A DNA stretch of 64,000 bases from Eutrophocola salsuginis (GTDB taxonomy: Bacteria; Pseudomonadota; Gammaproteobacteria; Pseudomonadales; Pseudohongiellaceae): positions 1,426,001-1,490,000 of the forward strand of contig JAYQTB010000004.1 in NCBI GenBank assembly GCA_038147195.1, written 5' to 3'. Of the stretch, positions 34,995-43,727 are shown piece by piece. Below the pieces are notes generated by a model. The model saw nothing but the letters and a program-made list of their open reading frames with translations, made no database searches and was not told where the DNA came from. The position numbers and the translations under genes are program-made. Positions within the stretch are counted from its first letter, which is position 1, and each line of letters opens with the position of its first letter.

Positions 34995-35762
34995 ATGATG
35001 AAGAAACTGATTGCTCACTCCTTGGTGGCGCTGGCTGTTGTCGCCGCCACGGCCACCGCCCAGGAATACAACCCGAACGCTCCGACGCCCAGGCTTCCGG
35101 ACGGCACTCCCAACCTGGGGCCGGTGGAAGATGGCCTCGGTTTCTGGGACCGCGGCTCTGGCCCGATGGTAGGTGGTGCATTTTATCCGCCCCCCGAAGA
35201 GGTGCCGTTCAAGCCCTGGGCACGAGCGCTGTATGACTACCGCCAGGAAACACTGGCCAAGGACGACCCGCACGTGCGCTGCGCGCCGCCCGGTGGACCT
35301 CGCCAGTTCGCAGTACCCTTCGGCCTGCAGATCGTGCAGGTGCCCCACATGGGCAAGATATTCATCCATTCCGGCGGCTCCAGCCGGCCTTGGCGGGAGA
35401 TCCACATGGATGGCCGCCCTCACCCGGACTATGTGAACCCCTCCTACTTCGGCCATTCCACCGGCCACTGGGAAGGCGACACGCTGGTAGTGGACACCAT
35501 CGGCTTCAATGAGCGCTTCTGGCTGCATCGTGAAGGCTATCCCCACACCGAGAGCCTGCACCTGATCGAGCGCATCTCGCGCCCGATCATCGGCGCGCTG
35601 CGCTACGAGATCACCATCGACGACCCCCAAGCCTATACTGCGCCATGGACTACCTCCTGGGAAAAGGCCTGGAACCCGGATGAGGAAATCATCGAGTATT
35701 TTTGCCAGGACAACAACATCGACCAGTTCCACATGATGGGCGACGAGTCGCTGGTACAATAA
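34995..35762 (+). CDS. Secreted protein paired with DUF6152
   Basis: 255 residues. A signal peptide (MMKKLIAHSLVALAVVAATATAQ) is followed by a region with STGHWEGDTLVVDTIGF at about 155-171 and YTAPWTTSWEKAW near 215. These motifs recur in the C-terminal half of the fused protein at 61074-62174. Function unknown; family members are abundant in quinoprotein-rich proteobacteria. Ends at a clear terminator. Confidence 0.8.
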   Translation: MMKKLIAHSLVALAVVAATATAQEYNPNAPTPRLPDGTPNLGPVEDGLGFWDRGSGPMVGGAFYPPPEEVPFKPWARALYDYRQETLAKDDPHVRCAPPGGPRQFAVPFGLQIVQVPHMGKIFIHSGGSSRPWREIHMDGRPHPDYVNPSYFGHSTGHWEGDTLVVDTIGFNERFWLHREGYPHTESLHLIERISRPIIGALRYEITIDDPQAYTAPWTTSWEKAWNPDEEIIEYFCQDNNIDQFHMMGDESLVQ

Positions 35763-35775
35763 ACCGCGTTGAATG

Positions 35776-35803
35776 AAAAAAGGGGCTGTTGGCCCCTTTT
35801 TTT
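35776..35803 (+). terminator. Rho-independent terminator
   Basis: GGGGC / GCCCC stem with a five-base loop, preceded by six A and followed by seven T, after the DUF6152 gene pair. The rest of the 288-base gap to the MFS gene shows no gene. Confidence 0.9.
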
Positions 35804-36050
35804 ATTGGTACTTTCGAATCAGCATTGCTTGCTGTATGGCAAGGCCACTACACAACATCAGTCTACCTCTTGGATGTAGCAGGCGTTTGATTGCCAATAG
35901 GTTTAGACAAATACATTTCAGGTGTCGGGATGGCCTCGACTTGCCAAGGAGTTAAAAACTTAATTTTATCCAAGGATAAATTCTGTTTTATAGGGAAAAA
36001 ATATACATCCACTATGGAGTGGGTATAGTTGCTAGCTGATGCTAATGGCC

Positions 36051-37331
36051 TCAGGCACCGGCAGGCTGCATGCCAGACGCGCCGGCTTCCTGCTCATTCT
36101 TGCGCTTGCTCGGTGGCGTCCAGTACTGCGGTTTCAGTGGCATCAGTAGGAAACAGGCCAGAATGGCAACACCAGAATAGATGGTGAAGCCTAACGTGTA
36201 GTTTCCAGTCTGGTCATACAGCCAGCCCAGCACGGGCGGACCCGCGGCAAAACCTAGGTTAACGAACACGGAAACAATGCCGATGGTCATGCCAAGATTA
36301 CGTGGACCCAGGTAATGTTTGGTGATCACAGGCGCCTCCACTATCATGCCGCCATGGGCGATATTGCGTACCACCAGGAACAAGGTCAGGGTCATGATGC
36401 CGGCCACCGGAAGCGCCAGGATGACCGACAGACCGAGTAGGAAATAAAAAACGCGGATGCCTGGGATTGAGAATCGGTCATACACCCAGCCGGAACCGAT
36501 CTTGGATGCGATGGCCAGGAAAGTGACCAGGGCGACCAGCCAGTAGAAATCCTGGTAGCGCATGCCGCGGTCGAGGCGCAGGAAACTTACGTAATTCTGC
36601 ATCATCGCCTGGTCAACAGCGGAGACCAGGAAAATGGAAAGCGCGAGCAACCAGAAGCCCTTTTCCTTGCACACTTCATTGAAATGACCCCACATGCTGA
36701 GACCTTCCTTACCCTGGGAACTGGCATTGATGACATCCTGCTTCACTCCATTTCTGGCCATGAACACCAGCCATAACGGTGTGGAAATCAGGAACGAGCC
36801 AAGACTCAGCCAGGCGAAAATCTCGCGCCAGTTGACGCCGGCTTCCAATGCATAACGCCAAACGATTGGCATAACGAACTGGCCGGCGCTGGTACCGCTG
36901 AGCACGATGCCTATAGCCAGGCCCTGGTTGATGTTTACTAGGCGGGAGACCACCACTTTCATAGCGGCAACGATGGAGGCCGCGGACAGACCGAGCATGG
37001 CGCCGGCGAGATAGTAGATGCCGAGGTTGGTTGCCGCCAGGAACATTGCCATGGCGATGCCCCCACTCAACGTGCCAAGTAGAACGGTGAATTTTCCGCC
37101 GAACTTGTCAATGAGAATACCCATGCCGAGTGCCGAGCCGGCACCGACCAGGAATTTAGAGGTAGAGATTCCGTTGGCCTGGGCATTGCTCCAGCCAAAC
37201 TCGCGCATGGCGGGTTCATAGATCCAGGGCAGGGAGAAATTGGGCACACCGAAGGAAATGAACACCAGCATGAAGGCGATGAAGAGCACCACCCAGTTGT
37301 CTTTTAATTCTTGTTTTGTTGCTGAGTCCAT
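36051..37331 (-). CDS. MFS transporter (oxalate/formate or monocarboxylate type)
   Basis: 426 residues with twelve membrane segments. The N-terminus (IAFMLVFISFGVPNFSLPWIYEPAMREFGWSNAQ) and GSALGMGILIDKFGGK loop resemble the OFA/monocarboxylate branch. Last gene of the aromatic module, 36 bases after a small secreted protein gene, so it may import the aromatic acid or export a by-product. Confidence 0.88.
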   Translation of the reverse strand: MDSATKQELKDNWVVLFIAFMLVFISFGVPNFSLPWIYEPAMREFGWSNAQANGISTSKFLVGAGSALGMGILIDKFGGKFTVLLGTLSGGIAMAMFLAATNLGIYYLAGAMLGLSAASIVAAMKVVVSRLVNINQGLAIGIVLSGTSAGQFVMPIVWRYALEAGVNWREIFAWLSLGSFLISTPLWLVFMARNGVKQDVINASSQGKEGLSMWGHFNEVCKEKGFWLLALSIFLVSAVDQAMMQNYVSFLRLDRGMRYQDFYWLVALVTFLAIASKIGSGWVYDRFSIPGIRVFYFLLGLSVILALPVAGIMTLTLFLVVRNIAHGGMIVEAPVITKHYLGPRNLGMTIGIVSVFVNLGFAAGPPVLGWLYDQTGNYTLGFTIYSGVAILACFLLMPLKPQYWTPPSKRKNEQEAGASGMQPAGA

Positions 37332-37367
37332 GTCTTCCCCCTGATATTTGGCTGTAGAGCCGTTTAA

Positions 37368-37748
37368 TTATTCGCGGGTTACGCGGAAGGGATAGCTGCG
37401 CCCACCCTCGGTCCAGGTGCCTTCGAGGTAGCGATTTCGGGCGCCGATTTCATGCAACGTGGCCATGAAGCTAATATCAATCCCATCGCGGTTGGTGGCG
37501 TTGGCGCTAAGCATCCAGTTGGGCGCATCCAGTTCCGCGCTTTCAAAACGATATGAGGTGCGACCGGGATTGATCATGCCGGTGATGTTGTCACCGTCGT
37601 AGCCCATGATCATGACCAGTGCGCGGGCATCCGCCCCCATGCTTATTTCCCCGCGCCAGGTGCCCTTGATGGGATGACCTTCCTGGGCGTTGCCTACAAC
37701 CGGCAGAAGCAGGAAAACCATTGAAATGATTACAGTTTTGAGTTTCAA
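37368..37748 (-). CDS. Small secreted hypothetical protein
   Basis: 126 residues. Signal peptide (MKLKTVIISMVFLLLPVVGNAQ) and a beta-rich mature part with IKGTWRGEISMGAD, ITGMINPGRTS and YLEGTWTEGGRSYPFRVTRE. It looks like a small lipocalin-like or DUF-type domain seen near aromatic and quinoprotein genes. No function assigned. Confidence 0.7.
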   Translation of the reverse strand: MKLKTVIISMVFLLLPVVGNAQEGHPIKGTWRGEISMGADARALVMIMGYDGDNITGMINPGRTSYRFESAELDAPNWMLSANATNRDGIDISFMATLHEIGARNRYLEGTWTEGGRSYPFRVTRE

Positions 37749-37939
37749 ACCTTCCCCCGAATGACACTACATACCTCTACTAATGCTACCACAATCTATG
37801 TGGGCCGCATCCCGTTGCACAATCTTTCCAGAATTACTTCAGTTTAAGGCTGACAGGAATCAACTGAGCCTCATGCCGAAAGCTTTGTCACGGCAACGGC
37901 CTCGGTGGGCTTCTGCCATTGTGGCATTCATATAGGGCT

Positions 37940-38953
37940 TCAGGTCCAGGTAACGAAGCCCTGTGCAGTGCCGGTGCCGGCCTCACTGCGGTAGCAGGGA
38001 ATGTAATCGATGGTATCGCCATCCAGGTCGGTATCGAACAGGGCGCCGGCGGCGGCGATCCAGTTGCGCATCTCGGACGTGCCCGCCATGAGGATGTTCT
38101 GCTCAATGCCGGTGAGAAAATCCCTGTCGCGTTTGGCAAGGGCATCCAGGAAGGCATGGTCAAAATCTTCGTTGATGGTGAAGTGGCTCATTCCGCCGGA
38201 GCCGATCACGGCGACGCGCACATCGCGATCCCATGCGTGGATGCAATCGCCAACCAGTTTGCCCATGTCGAAACAGCGTTTCGCCGTCGGCTGGTTGGGC
38301 GGAAAGAACGTGTTGGTGATGATCGGCAGCACGGGAATGGCCTGGTCTTCCATCACGCGGCGGATAATCCAGCTGAACGCGTGCGGCGTGCCCACGTGAT
38401 GATGCTCGGTGCCCATATCCGGCCACTCGCTGCTGGCGGCGAAGTCGAAGCCTTCTTCCTGGCCCCTCGTGATGACGTTGGCAGCCAGGTCAGGCAGGCC
38501 GGGCCATACCTGGTCTTCGTCGGGGCGATATGCCCATTCGCTCTCCTTGATACCCACCGGTAGCCTGGCCGACTGTTCTTCAGGCAGCGGCTTCTGCCAG
38601 AAGGTATCACCATGGTAAACGGTAAACATAGGCTGCAGGCTCGGCAGTACCAGTTCGCGCTGGTCGTTGCCCATGATCACACAGACATCGGGTTTCGCAG
38701 CTTTCCAAGCTGCGGCCAGTTTGGCCACGCCTTCCTGGCACCGTGCATGACGGACCGTGCGTTCCTCCAGTGTGATTTGCTCGGCGAAGTTGACATCCTT
38801 GCGCAGTGCCACCAGTTCCTCGAAGGAATACTGCTTTCCTTTAAACCAGTGCTGTATGCGCTTGTCGTTGATGACACGCAGCATCCATTCTTCCGGCGTG
38901 GTGTTGAGGATAGGGCCGTGTGTAGACCAAAGACCGAGAACGATGTCAGCCAT
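37940..38953 (-). CDS. Class III extradiol dioxygenase, LigB/DesZ type
   Basis: 337 residues, single-chain. The catalytic features of LigB-type ring-cleaving enzymes are present: iron ligand His12 in the STHGP motif, catalytic His257 in GSGGMSH, and Glu294 in AGTSEM. The length fits 3-O-methylgallate 3,4-dioxygenase (DesZ) better than gallate dioxygenase (about 420) or the LigAB heterodimer; no ligA gene is here. It would open a gallate, 3-O-methylgallate or protocatechuate ring. It starts 5 bases after the LigJ-like gene. Confidence 0.85.
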   Translation of the reverse strand: MADIVLGLWSTHGPILNTTPEEWMLRVINDKRIQHWFKGKQYSFEELVALRKDVNFAEQITLEERTVRHARCQEGVAKLAAAWKAAKPDVCVIMGNDQRELVLPSLQPMFTVYHGDTFWQKPLPEEQSARLPVGIKESEWAYRPDEDQVWPGLPDLAANVITRGQEEGFDFAASSEWPDMGTEHHHVGTPHAFSWIIRRVMEDQAIPVLPIITNTFFPPNQPTAKRCFDMGKLVGDCIHAWDRDVRVAVIGSGGMSHFTINEDFDHAFLDALAKRDRDFLTGIEQNILMAGTSEMRNWIAAAGALFDTDLDGDTIDYIPCYRSEAGTGTAQGFVTWT

Positions 38954-38958
38954 GTGCT

Positions 38959-39990
38959 TTAGTCCTTGAGTCCCAGATTGAATACCTTGTTTGCGGTACC
39001 GCTGAAGATCATCTTTTTGTCAGCATCGGTGAGCCAGTCGATGCTGTCGATTAGGGGCGCAGTCTTGTCATAGCACTCGCCGGTTTCGGCATTGATGGAG
39101 GAGCCGACGCCCGGGCATTCAGAACCGTACATGACGCGGTCGACACCCACCACCTTGATCAGGAGTTCCAGTGCTTCCTTGCTGTACAGCACCGTGTCGA
39201 AATACATATTGCGCATGCGGTCGATGAACAGACCCTTGCCATCGCTGCTTTGCGCTCCGGCACGCGCGGTGCCGGCATTGAAGCGGCCGATCTGGTAAGG
39301 CATGGCACCGCCACCGTGGGATACGACGATCTTCAGGTCGGGAAAATCGGTGAAAACGTCGGAATTGACGAAACCGTAAACGGCGGTGGTTTCCTCGTTC
39401 ACGAAATACAGGCTGTAGGGCTCGCGCAGAGGGTTGCGCGAGCCGGCAGTATGGATATGCAGCGGCACGTCGTACTCGCAGGCCTTTTCATACAATGGGT
39501 ACCAGTAGCGGTCACCCATGGGCGGCGCCTTGTTGCCGTCGTTCTCATACGGGTCCGGATTGAGCAGGAAGCCCTTGAAACCGTATTCCTTGATACAGTG
39601 ATCCATTTCACCAAACACCACGTCGACCGGCTCTCCCGCCTGTTGCGGCAGGCCGCCGATGCCGAAGAACTTGTCGGGCCACAGGCGCACGCTGTCGGCG
39701 ATGATGCGATTTACCTCGTGGATATACCACTCGACCAGGTAGCCCGGTTTTTCCGAGTGCATGGTCTGGAAGGGGCGCGGGGACACCAGCTGCATATCGA
39801 GGCCGTTGTTGGCCATGTGCTCGAGGTGGCCGCATGGCGCCATCTCCTTCTTGTTCCAGGCGCTGATCAGCTGCTCGTCGGTGTAGTTGACCTTGCCGCG
39901 GCCATGGGAGCCGCGATGGCTGACCAGGCCGGCTTTGTAAATGGCCAGTTGCGGCGGAGCGCTGGTGTGGGCATGACAATCTATAATCAA
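38959..39990 (-). CDS. Amidohydrolase-2 family, 4-oxalomesaconate hydratase-like (LigJ)
   Basis: 343 residues with metal-binding HAH at 6-8, SPRPF, LNPDPYEND and HGGGAMPYQIGRFN, the layout of 4-oxalomesaconate hydratase, which hydrates 4-oxalomesaconate to 4-carboxy-4-hydroxy-2-oxoadipate. The start appears to be TTG at 39990 with GGGGAAG a few bases before; no ATG or GTG is better placed. Encoded between the aldolase and the dioxygenase genes, in pathway order. Confidence 0.85.
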   Translation of the reverse strand: MIIDCHAHTSAPPQLAIYKAGLVSHRGSHGRGKVNYTDEQLISAWNKKEMAPCGHLEHMANNGLDMQLVSPRPFQTMHSEKPGYLVEWYIHEVNRIIADSVRLWPDKFFGIGGLPQQAGEPVDVVFGEMDHCIKEYGFKGFLLNPDPYENDGNKAPPMGDRYWYPLYEKACEYDVPLHIHTAGSRNPLREPYSLYFVNEETTAVYGFVNSDVFTDFPDLKIVVSHGGGAMPYQIGRFNAGTARAGAQSSDGKGLFIDRMRNMYFDTVLYSKEALELLIKVVGVDRVMYGSECPGVGSSINAETGECYDKTAPLIDSIDWLTDADKKMIFSGTANKVFNLGLKD

Positions 39991-40008
39991 GAAACTTCCC
40001 CTTACTGC

Positions 40009-40665
40009 TTATTTATCCGGTGTCTGCAGGGAATGATACTTCATCTCTGCGCGGGCCTCGGCAATGGTCTTGCCGGCTTCAAGGTATTTCCTTATTTGGT
40101 TCTCGGCGGCGTCGATCTGTTCGGCAACTGCAAGCACTTCCTCTTCACGATCCTGCGGAATACACACAACACCATCGGCATCACCACGTAACAAATCTCC
40201 TGGTTTAACGCGGGCATCACCGATATTCACCGGCACCTGCTCGGCATCCACCTGCACCCGGTCCTTACCAGTGCGCATGGAATAAGAGCGGCTGTAGATC
40301 GGGTAACCCAGTTTAAGGCACAGGTGCACGTCACGGCAGGCGCCATCGATGACCGTGCCGGCCAGCTTCTTCTTGTCGGCCAGGTAGGTGAGGATGTCGC
40401 CCCAGACGGTAGCGTCTTCACGCCCGCCATTGTCGATAACAACTACAGTGCCCGCATCTAGCTTGTCGATGAAATCACCTACCGTGCCCGGATTTTTCGC
40501 ATCGAGCGGACCGTACTGTATGGTGTAAGCCCTGCCCGCCAGGCGAAAGTTGTGGTCACGCGGCTTTATACCCAGGCACTGGCCGCCGATGCGTAGCTTG
40601 TCCAGAGCATCGCTGATGGTGGCGGTGTCGAGCTTCGAGGCCCTTTCAACGTTTTTGTCGGTCAT
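40009..40665 (-). CDS. RraA family protein, 4-hydroxy-4-methyl-2-oxoglutarate/CHA aldolase candidate
   Basis: 218 residues. The RraA-fold metal/substrate motif GDILTYLADKKKLAGTVIDG leads to the conserved ARG-ASP pair in ACRDV. Class II HMG/CHA aldolases (LigK/GalC) split 4-carboxy-4-hydroxy-2-oxoadipate into pyruvate and oxaloacetate, the last step of the 4,5-cleavage route. It directly precedes the LigJ-like gene. A second paralogue lies 100 bases upstream. Confidence 0.82.
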   Translation of the reverse strand: MTDKNVERASKLDTATISDALDKLRIGGQCLGIKPRDHNFRLAGRAYTIQYGPLDAKNPGTVGDFIDKLDAGTVVVIDNGGREDATVWGDILTYLADKKKLAGTVIDGACRDVHLCLKLGYPIYSRSYSMRTGKDRVQVDAEQVPVNIGDARVKPGDLLRGDADGVVCIPQDREEEVLAVAEQIDAAENQIRKYLEAGKTIAEARAEMKYHSLQTPDK

Positions 40666-40765
40666 TCGTATTCCAAGTAAGTTCTTAATATGAGGTTAGT
40701 CATTGCCGGATAACGGTACTGCGTACTTTTTTCCCCAGAGGGTATCTACCGGTCTACAAAACTTT

Positions 40766-41431
40766 TTAGTTCTGTTTCAACATGTCTTCGTAATTGGTGC
40801 CCATTACCTCGGACACCGGCTTGCCAGACAGTACATCGCTAGTCATCAGACGCTCTTTCTCGGCGATCATTTCTGCCTTGCTGATCACCTCGTCAGCACG
40901 GTCGGCCGGAATAAAACACACGCCACTGCCATCGGCAATGACATAGTCACCTGTACAAACCTGTGAGTCACCTACGACCACGGGCTCACCCATGGACTGC
41001 TCCCAGACGCGGCCACGGGCAGTGTGTGGCGTGGTGAAACGGGAGAACACAGGAAAACCGATCTCCTCGTACTCGTCAATATCGCGCGCAGGGCCTTCCA
41101 TGATCACGCCGCGTACTCCTTTTACTTTTGCCGCGTTGGCCAGCACACCACCCCAGCCGGCACAGTCGATGCCGGTGCGTTGTTCCACCACGATGACGGT
41201 ACTGTCATCCGCCGCCTCGATAGCGGCCGTGCCGAGATGTCGCTTGGAGCCACCTTCCGGTTCCTGGTTATGCAGTTTCACTGTCAACACGGTGCCGGCA
41301 ATGCGTTTGTTGGTGGAACGGCGCGGCAGACCAGAATGGGCGCCCTTTAACTTCACCGCATCCAACGCATCGGATACCGCGCAGGCATCGAGTTTTTCCA
41401 GTCGGGAAATAAGTAACTCGCGATCAGACAT
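40766..41431 (-). CDS. RraA family protein, second aldolase-like paralogue
   Basis: 221 residues with the same fold: GWGGVLANAAKVKGVRG, then EGPARDIDEY with the conserved Arg-Asp. The two neighbours are clearly related but have diverged, so they may act on different substrates (for example HMG against CHA) or one may be a decarboxylase. It starts 50 bases after the quinoprotein gene. Confidence 0.82.
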   Translation of the reverse strand: MSDRELLISRLEKLDACAVSDALDAVKLKGAHSGLPRRSTNKRIAGTVLTVKLHNQEPEGGSKRHLGTAAIEAADDSTVIVVEQRTGIDCAGWGGVLANAAKVKGVRGVIMEGPARDIDEYEEIGFPVFSRFTTPHTARGRVWEQSMGEPVVVGDSQVCTGDYVIADGSGVCFIPADRADEVISKAEMIAEKERLMTSDVLSGKPVSEVMGTNYEDMLKQN

Positions 41432-41481
41432 ACTACCCTCTAGCGAATCGCCCTATAAAAAGAAGCATGAATGATAGCAAA

Positions 41482-43665
41482 TCAGTCCGGCAGAGAGAGT
41501 GCAACAATTTCGGATTTTCCGCCGCCGCTCACCGTCACCACCAGATACTGTTTACCATCGAGCATGTAGGTCATCGGCATGCCGGTCTGGCTACCGGGAA
41601 TGGCCACCTCAGCGAGGATGTTGCCGGTCGCCTTGTCATGGGCTCGCAGCAACGGCTTGCCGCCGGCGCCTTCACCGCTGATCAGCAATGTCTTCGTCAG
41701 CAGGATGCCGGAGATGCTCGAGCTGCCGGTTCGTGGCAGGTCTACACCCTGCAGGGCTGGGTGGTTGGCCACCGACGCCGGAGTGTCCGCATTTGCAATC
41801 CACCACAATTCGTCACCGCTGTTGAGGTCGATGGCGGTGATCCTACCCCAGGGTGGCCGGATCAGCGGCAGCCCATCGACGGTATTGTTGTTGGGCCCGG
41901 CAATCCAGGCCACGGAAGAATTAGCGCCACCGGGTTCGAGCGCCATGTTCCAAGCCAACTCGTGCGACGTGGCATAAACAATGCCGGTTTCTGGATCATA
42001 TGCCCCGCCCTGCCAGTTGGCGCCACCGACCGGGCTTGGCAACGACATGGTGCCCTTCGTGCCGTCGGGATCGTCCACCCTTGAGGACGGCGTGAAACGG
42101 CCGCCGAGCCGGTAGTCGGCGAGGTGCGCCAGCGCCTTCTCACGCAGTTCGGGCGTAAAGTCAATCACTTCATCCAGCGTCATCTGCTGGCGCACAAAGG
42201 GAGGAGGCTTCAACGGTACCGGCTGGGTCAGTGAGGTACTTTCACCCGGCACGTCGGACTGTGGCACGGGTCTTTCGGCCATCTCCCAGACCGGCTCGCC
42301 GGTCGCACGGTCGAACACGTAGGCAATGCCTTGCTTGGTTAGCTGGACGACCAGCTTCCTGCCGTCCGGCATGTCGGTGAGGATAGGCGCCTGGGGCGTA
42401 TCCCAGTCCCAAATGTCGTGATGTATAAGCTGGTAATACCAGCGCATCTCGCCGCTGCGGTAATCCAGCGCTACAAGCGAATTGCCGAAGAGGTTGTCGC
42501 CCGGACGGTCGCCGCCATACTGGTCACCTGTTGGCGTTTCCACAGGCAGGTAGACCAACCCAAGTTCGGGGTCCGCCGACATGTGGGTCCACACGCCTGT
42601 GTTGCCGGTATAGGAAGCTGAATTGCCGAGCCAGGTTTCAGCACCGAACTCGTCGGGTTCGGGAATGGTGTGGAAGGTCCACAACTGCTCGCCAGTTTTG
42701 GCATCGAAAGCACGCACGTCGCCCTTGACGTTGGCCGCGCTGGGCGGACGCACCGACACCAGGTGGGAAGCACCCACCACGACAACGTCATCCACCACCA
42801 GGGGCGGGAAGCTCAGGCCAATGTCGAGGTCCTCGCGACCAGGCCCGAGTCGCAGGCCCTGCTGGAGGTCGACCCAGCCGCCGGCGCCGAAATCTTCTAC
42901 CGGCAGGCCAGTGCGGGCATTGAGCGCGACAAGGTAATACCCCGGCGTCACCGTGAAGATGACTTCTCGAATCCCATCGCTCCAGTAAGACAGGCTTTTA
43001 CCCGAACCTTTGCGCGGGGCTAGGTTGAACCGGTCACCTTCCTGCGGCCGCCATACCCATAAAAGCTGCCCGGTTTGCGCATCCAGCGCGATCACGTTAC
43101 GGGTGACTCCGGCGGTGGCATATAGCACACCGTTGACCATAAGCGGGGAGGTAACGCTCTGCCCTTCCGTAGTCGGGCCGAAGTTTGCGGTGCTGAACTG
43201 CCAGGCAATTTCAAGGTCGGCAAAATTGTCGGCATCAATCAGGTCGAGTGGTGAATATCGGTTCGAACCAGAATTACCGTTGAAATGTGCCCAGGCCGTC
43301 TCCGGGAGGTCAGTTCCGGTGCCCGGCGCCATGGTCACGATGGTCTGAGCTGAAAAATCAGCCAGAGCCATTCCGGCTTCTATTTCCATACCACCTAGGC
43401 CGAGAACGAAGGCGGTGACATCAAGGTACTGCTGGCGGCTGAGCGTGCCCGCCGCTTCCCCCGGCATGGTGGTCGATATCCGTTCCAGTAATTCACCCGC
43501 GCTGTGCCCGAGCCAATCGTTGCTAAGGCGCAAGTTGATTTCAAACGGAATATGGCAGCGGGTGCAGAATTCGCCGAAGACGCGCTCCCCACGTCCGGGG
43601 TCGAAGGTTTGCGCAAAGACAGGCAAAGCAAGGAATAGCAGTGACGGCAACAGTATTTTTCTCAT
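41482..43665 (-). CDS. PQQ-dependent dehydrogenase with N-terminal cytochrome c domain
   Basis: 727 residues. A signal peptide (MRKILLPSLLFLALPVFA) leads to a haem site CTRCH at 34-38 in a cytochrome domain of about 80 residues. An eight-bladed quinoprotein propeller follows from about residue 125 (repeats such as LDAQTGQLLWVWRPQEG and FDAKTGEQLWTFHTIPEP). The haem is at the N-terminus, whereas type II alcohol dehydrogenases carry it at the C-terminus. It would oxidise an alcohol, aldehyde or sugar in the periplasm. It lacks the vicinal CC disulfide. Confidence 0.87.
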   Translation of the reverse strand: MRKILLPSLLFLALPVFAQTFDPGRGERVFGEFCTRCHIPFEINLRLSNDWLGHSAGELLERISTTMPGEAAGTLSRQQYLDVTAFVLGLGGMEIEAGMALADFSAQTIVTMAPGTGTDLPETAWAHFNGNSGSNRYSPLDLIDADNFADLEIAWQFSTANFGPTTEGQSVTSPLMVNGVLYATAGVTRNVIALDAQTGQLLWVWRPQEGDRFNLAPRKGSGKSLSYWSDGIREVIFTVTPGYYLVALNARTGLPVEDFGAGGWVDLQQGLRLGPGREDLDIGLSFPPLVVDDVVVVGASHLVSVRPPSAANVKGDVRAFDAKTGEQLWTFHTIPEPDEFGAETWLGNSASYTGNTGVWTHMSADPELGLVYLPVETPTGDQYGGDRPGDNLFGNSLVALDYRSGEMRWYYQLIHHDIWDWDTPQAPILTDMPDGRKLVVQLTKQGIAYVFDRATGEPVWEMAERPVPQSDVPGESTSLTQPVPLKPPPFVRQQMTLDEVIDFTPELREKALAHLADYRLGGRFTPSSRVDDPDGTKGTMSLPSPVGGANWQGGAYDPETGIVYATSHELAWNMALEPGGANSSVAWIAGPNNNTVDGLPLIRPPWGRITAIDLNSGDELWWIANADTPASVANHPALQGVDLPRTGSSSISGILLTKTLLISGEGAGGKPLLRAHDKATGNILAEVAIPGSQTGMPMTYMLDGKQYLVVTVSGGGKSEIVALSLPD

Positions 43666-43727
43666 GATTTCCCCCAGAAGGCCCCTGTGGGAAGAAGATA
43701 AAAGAAAAGAAGTATTCGATAAAGGGG

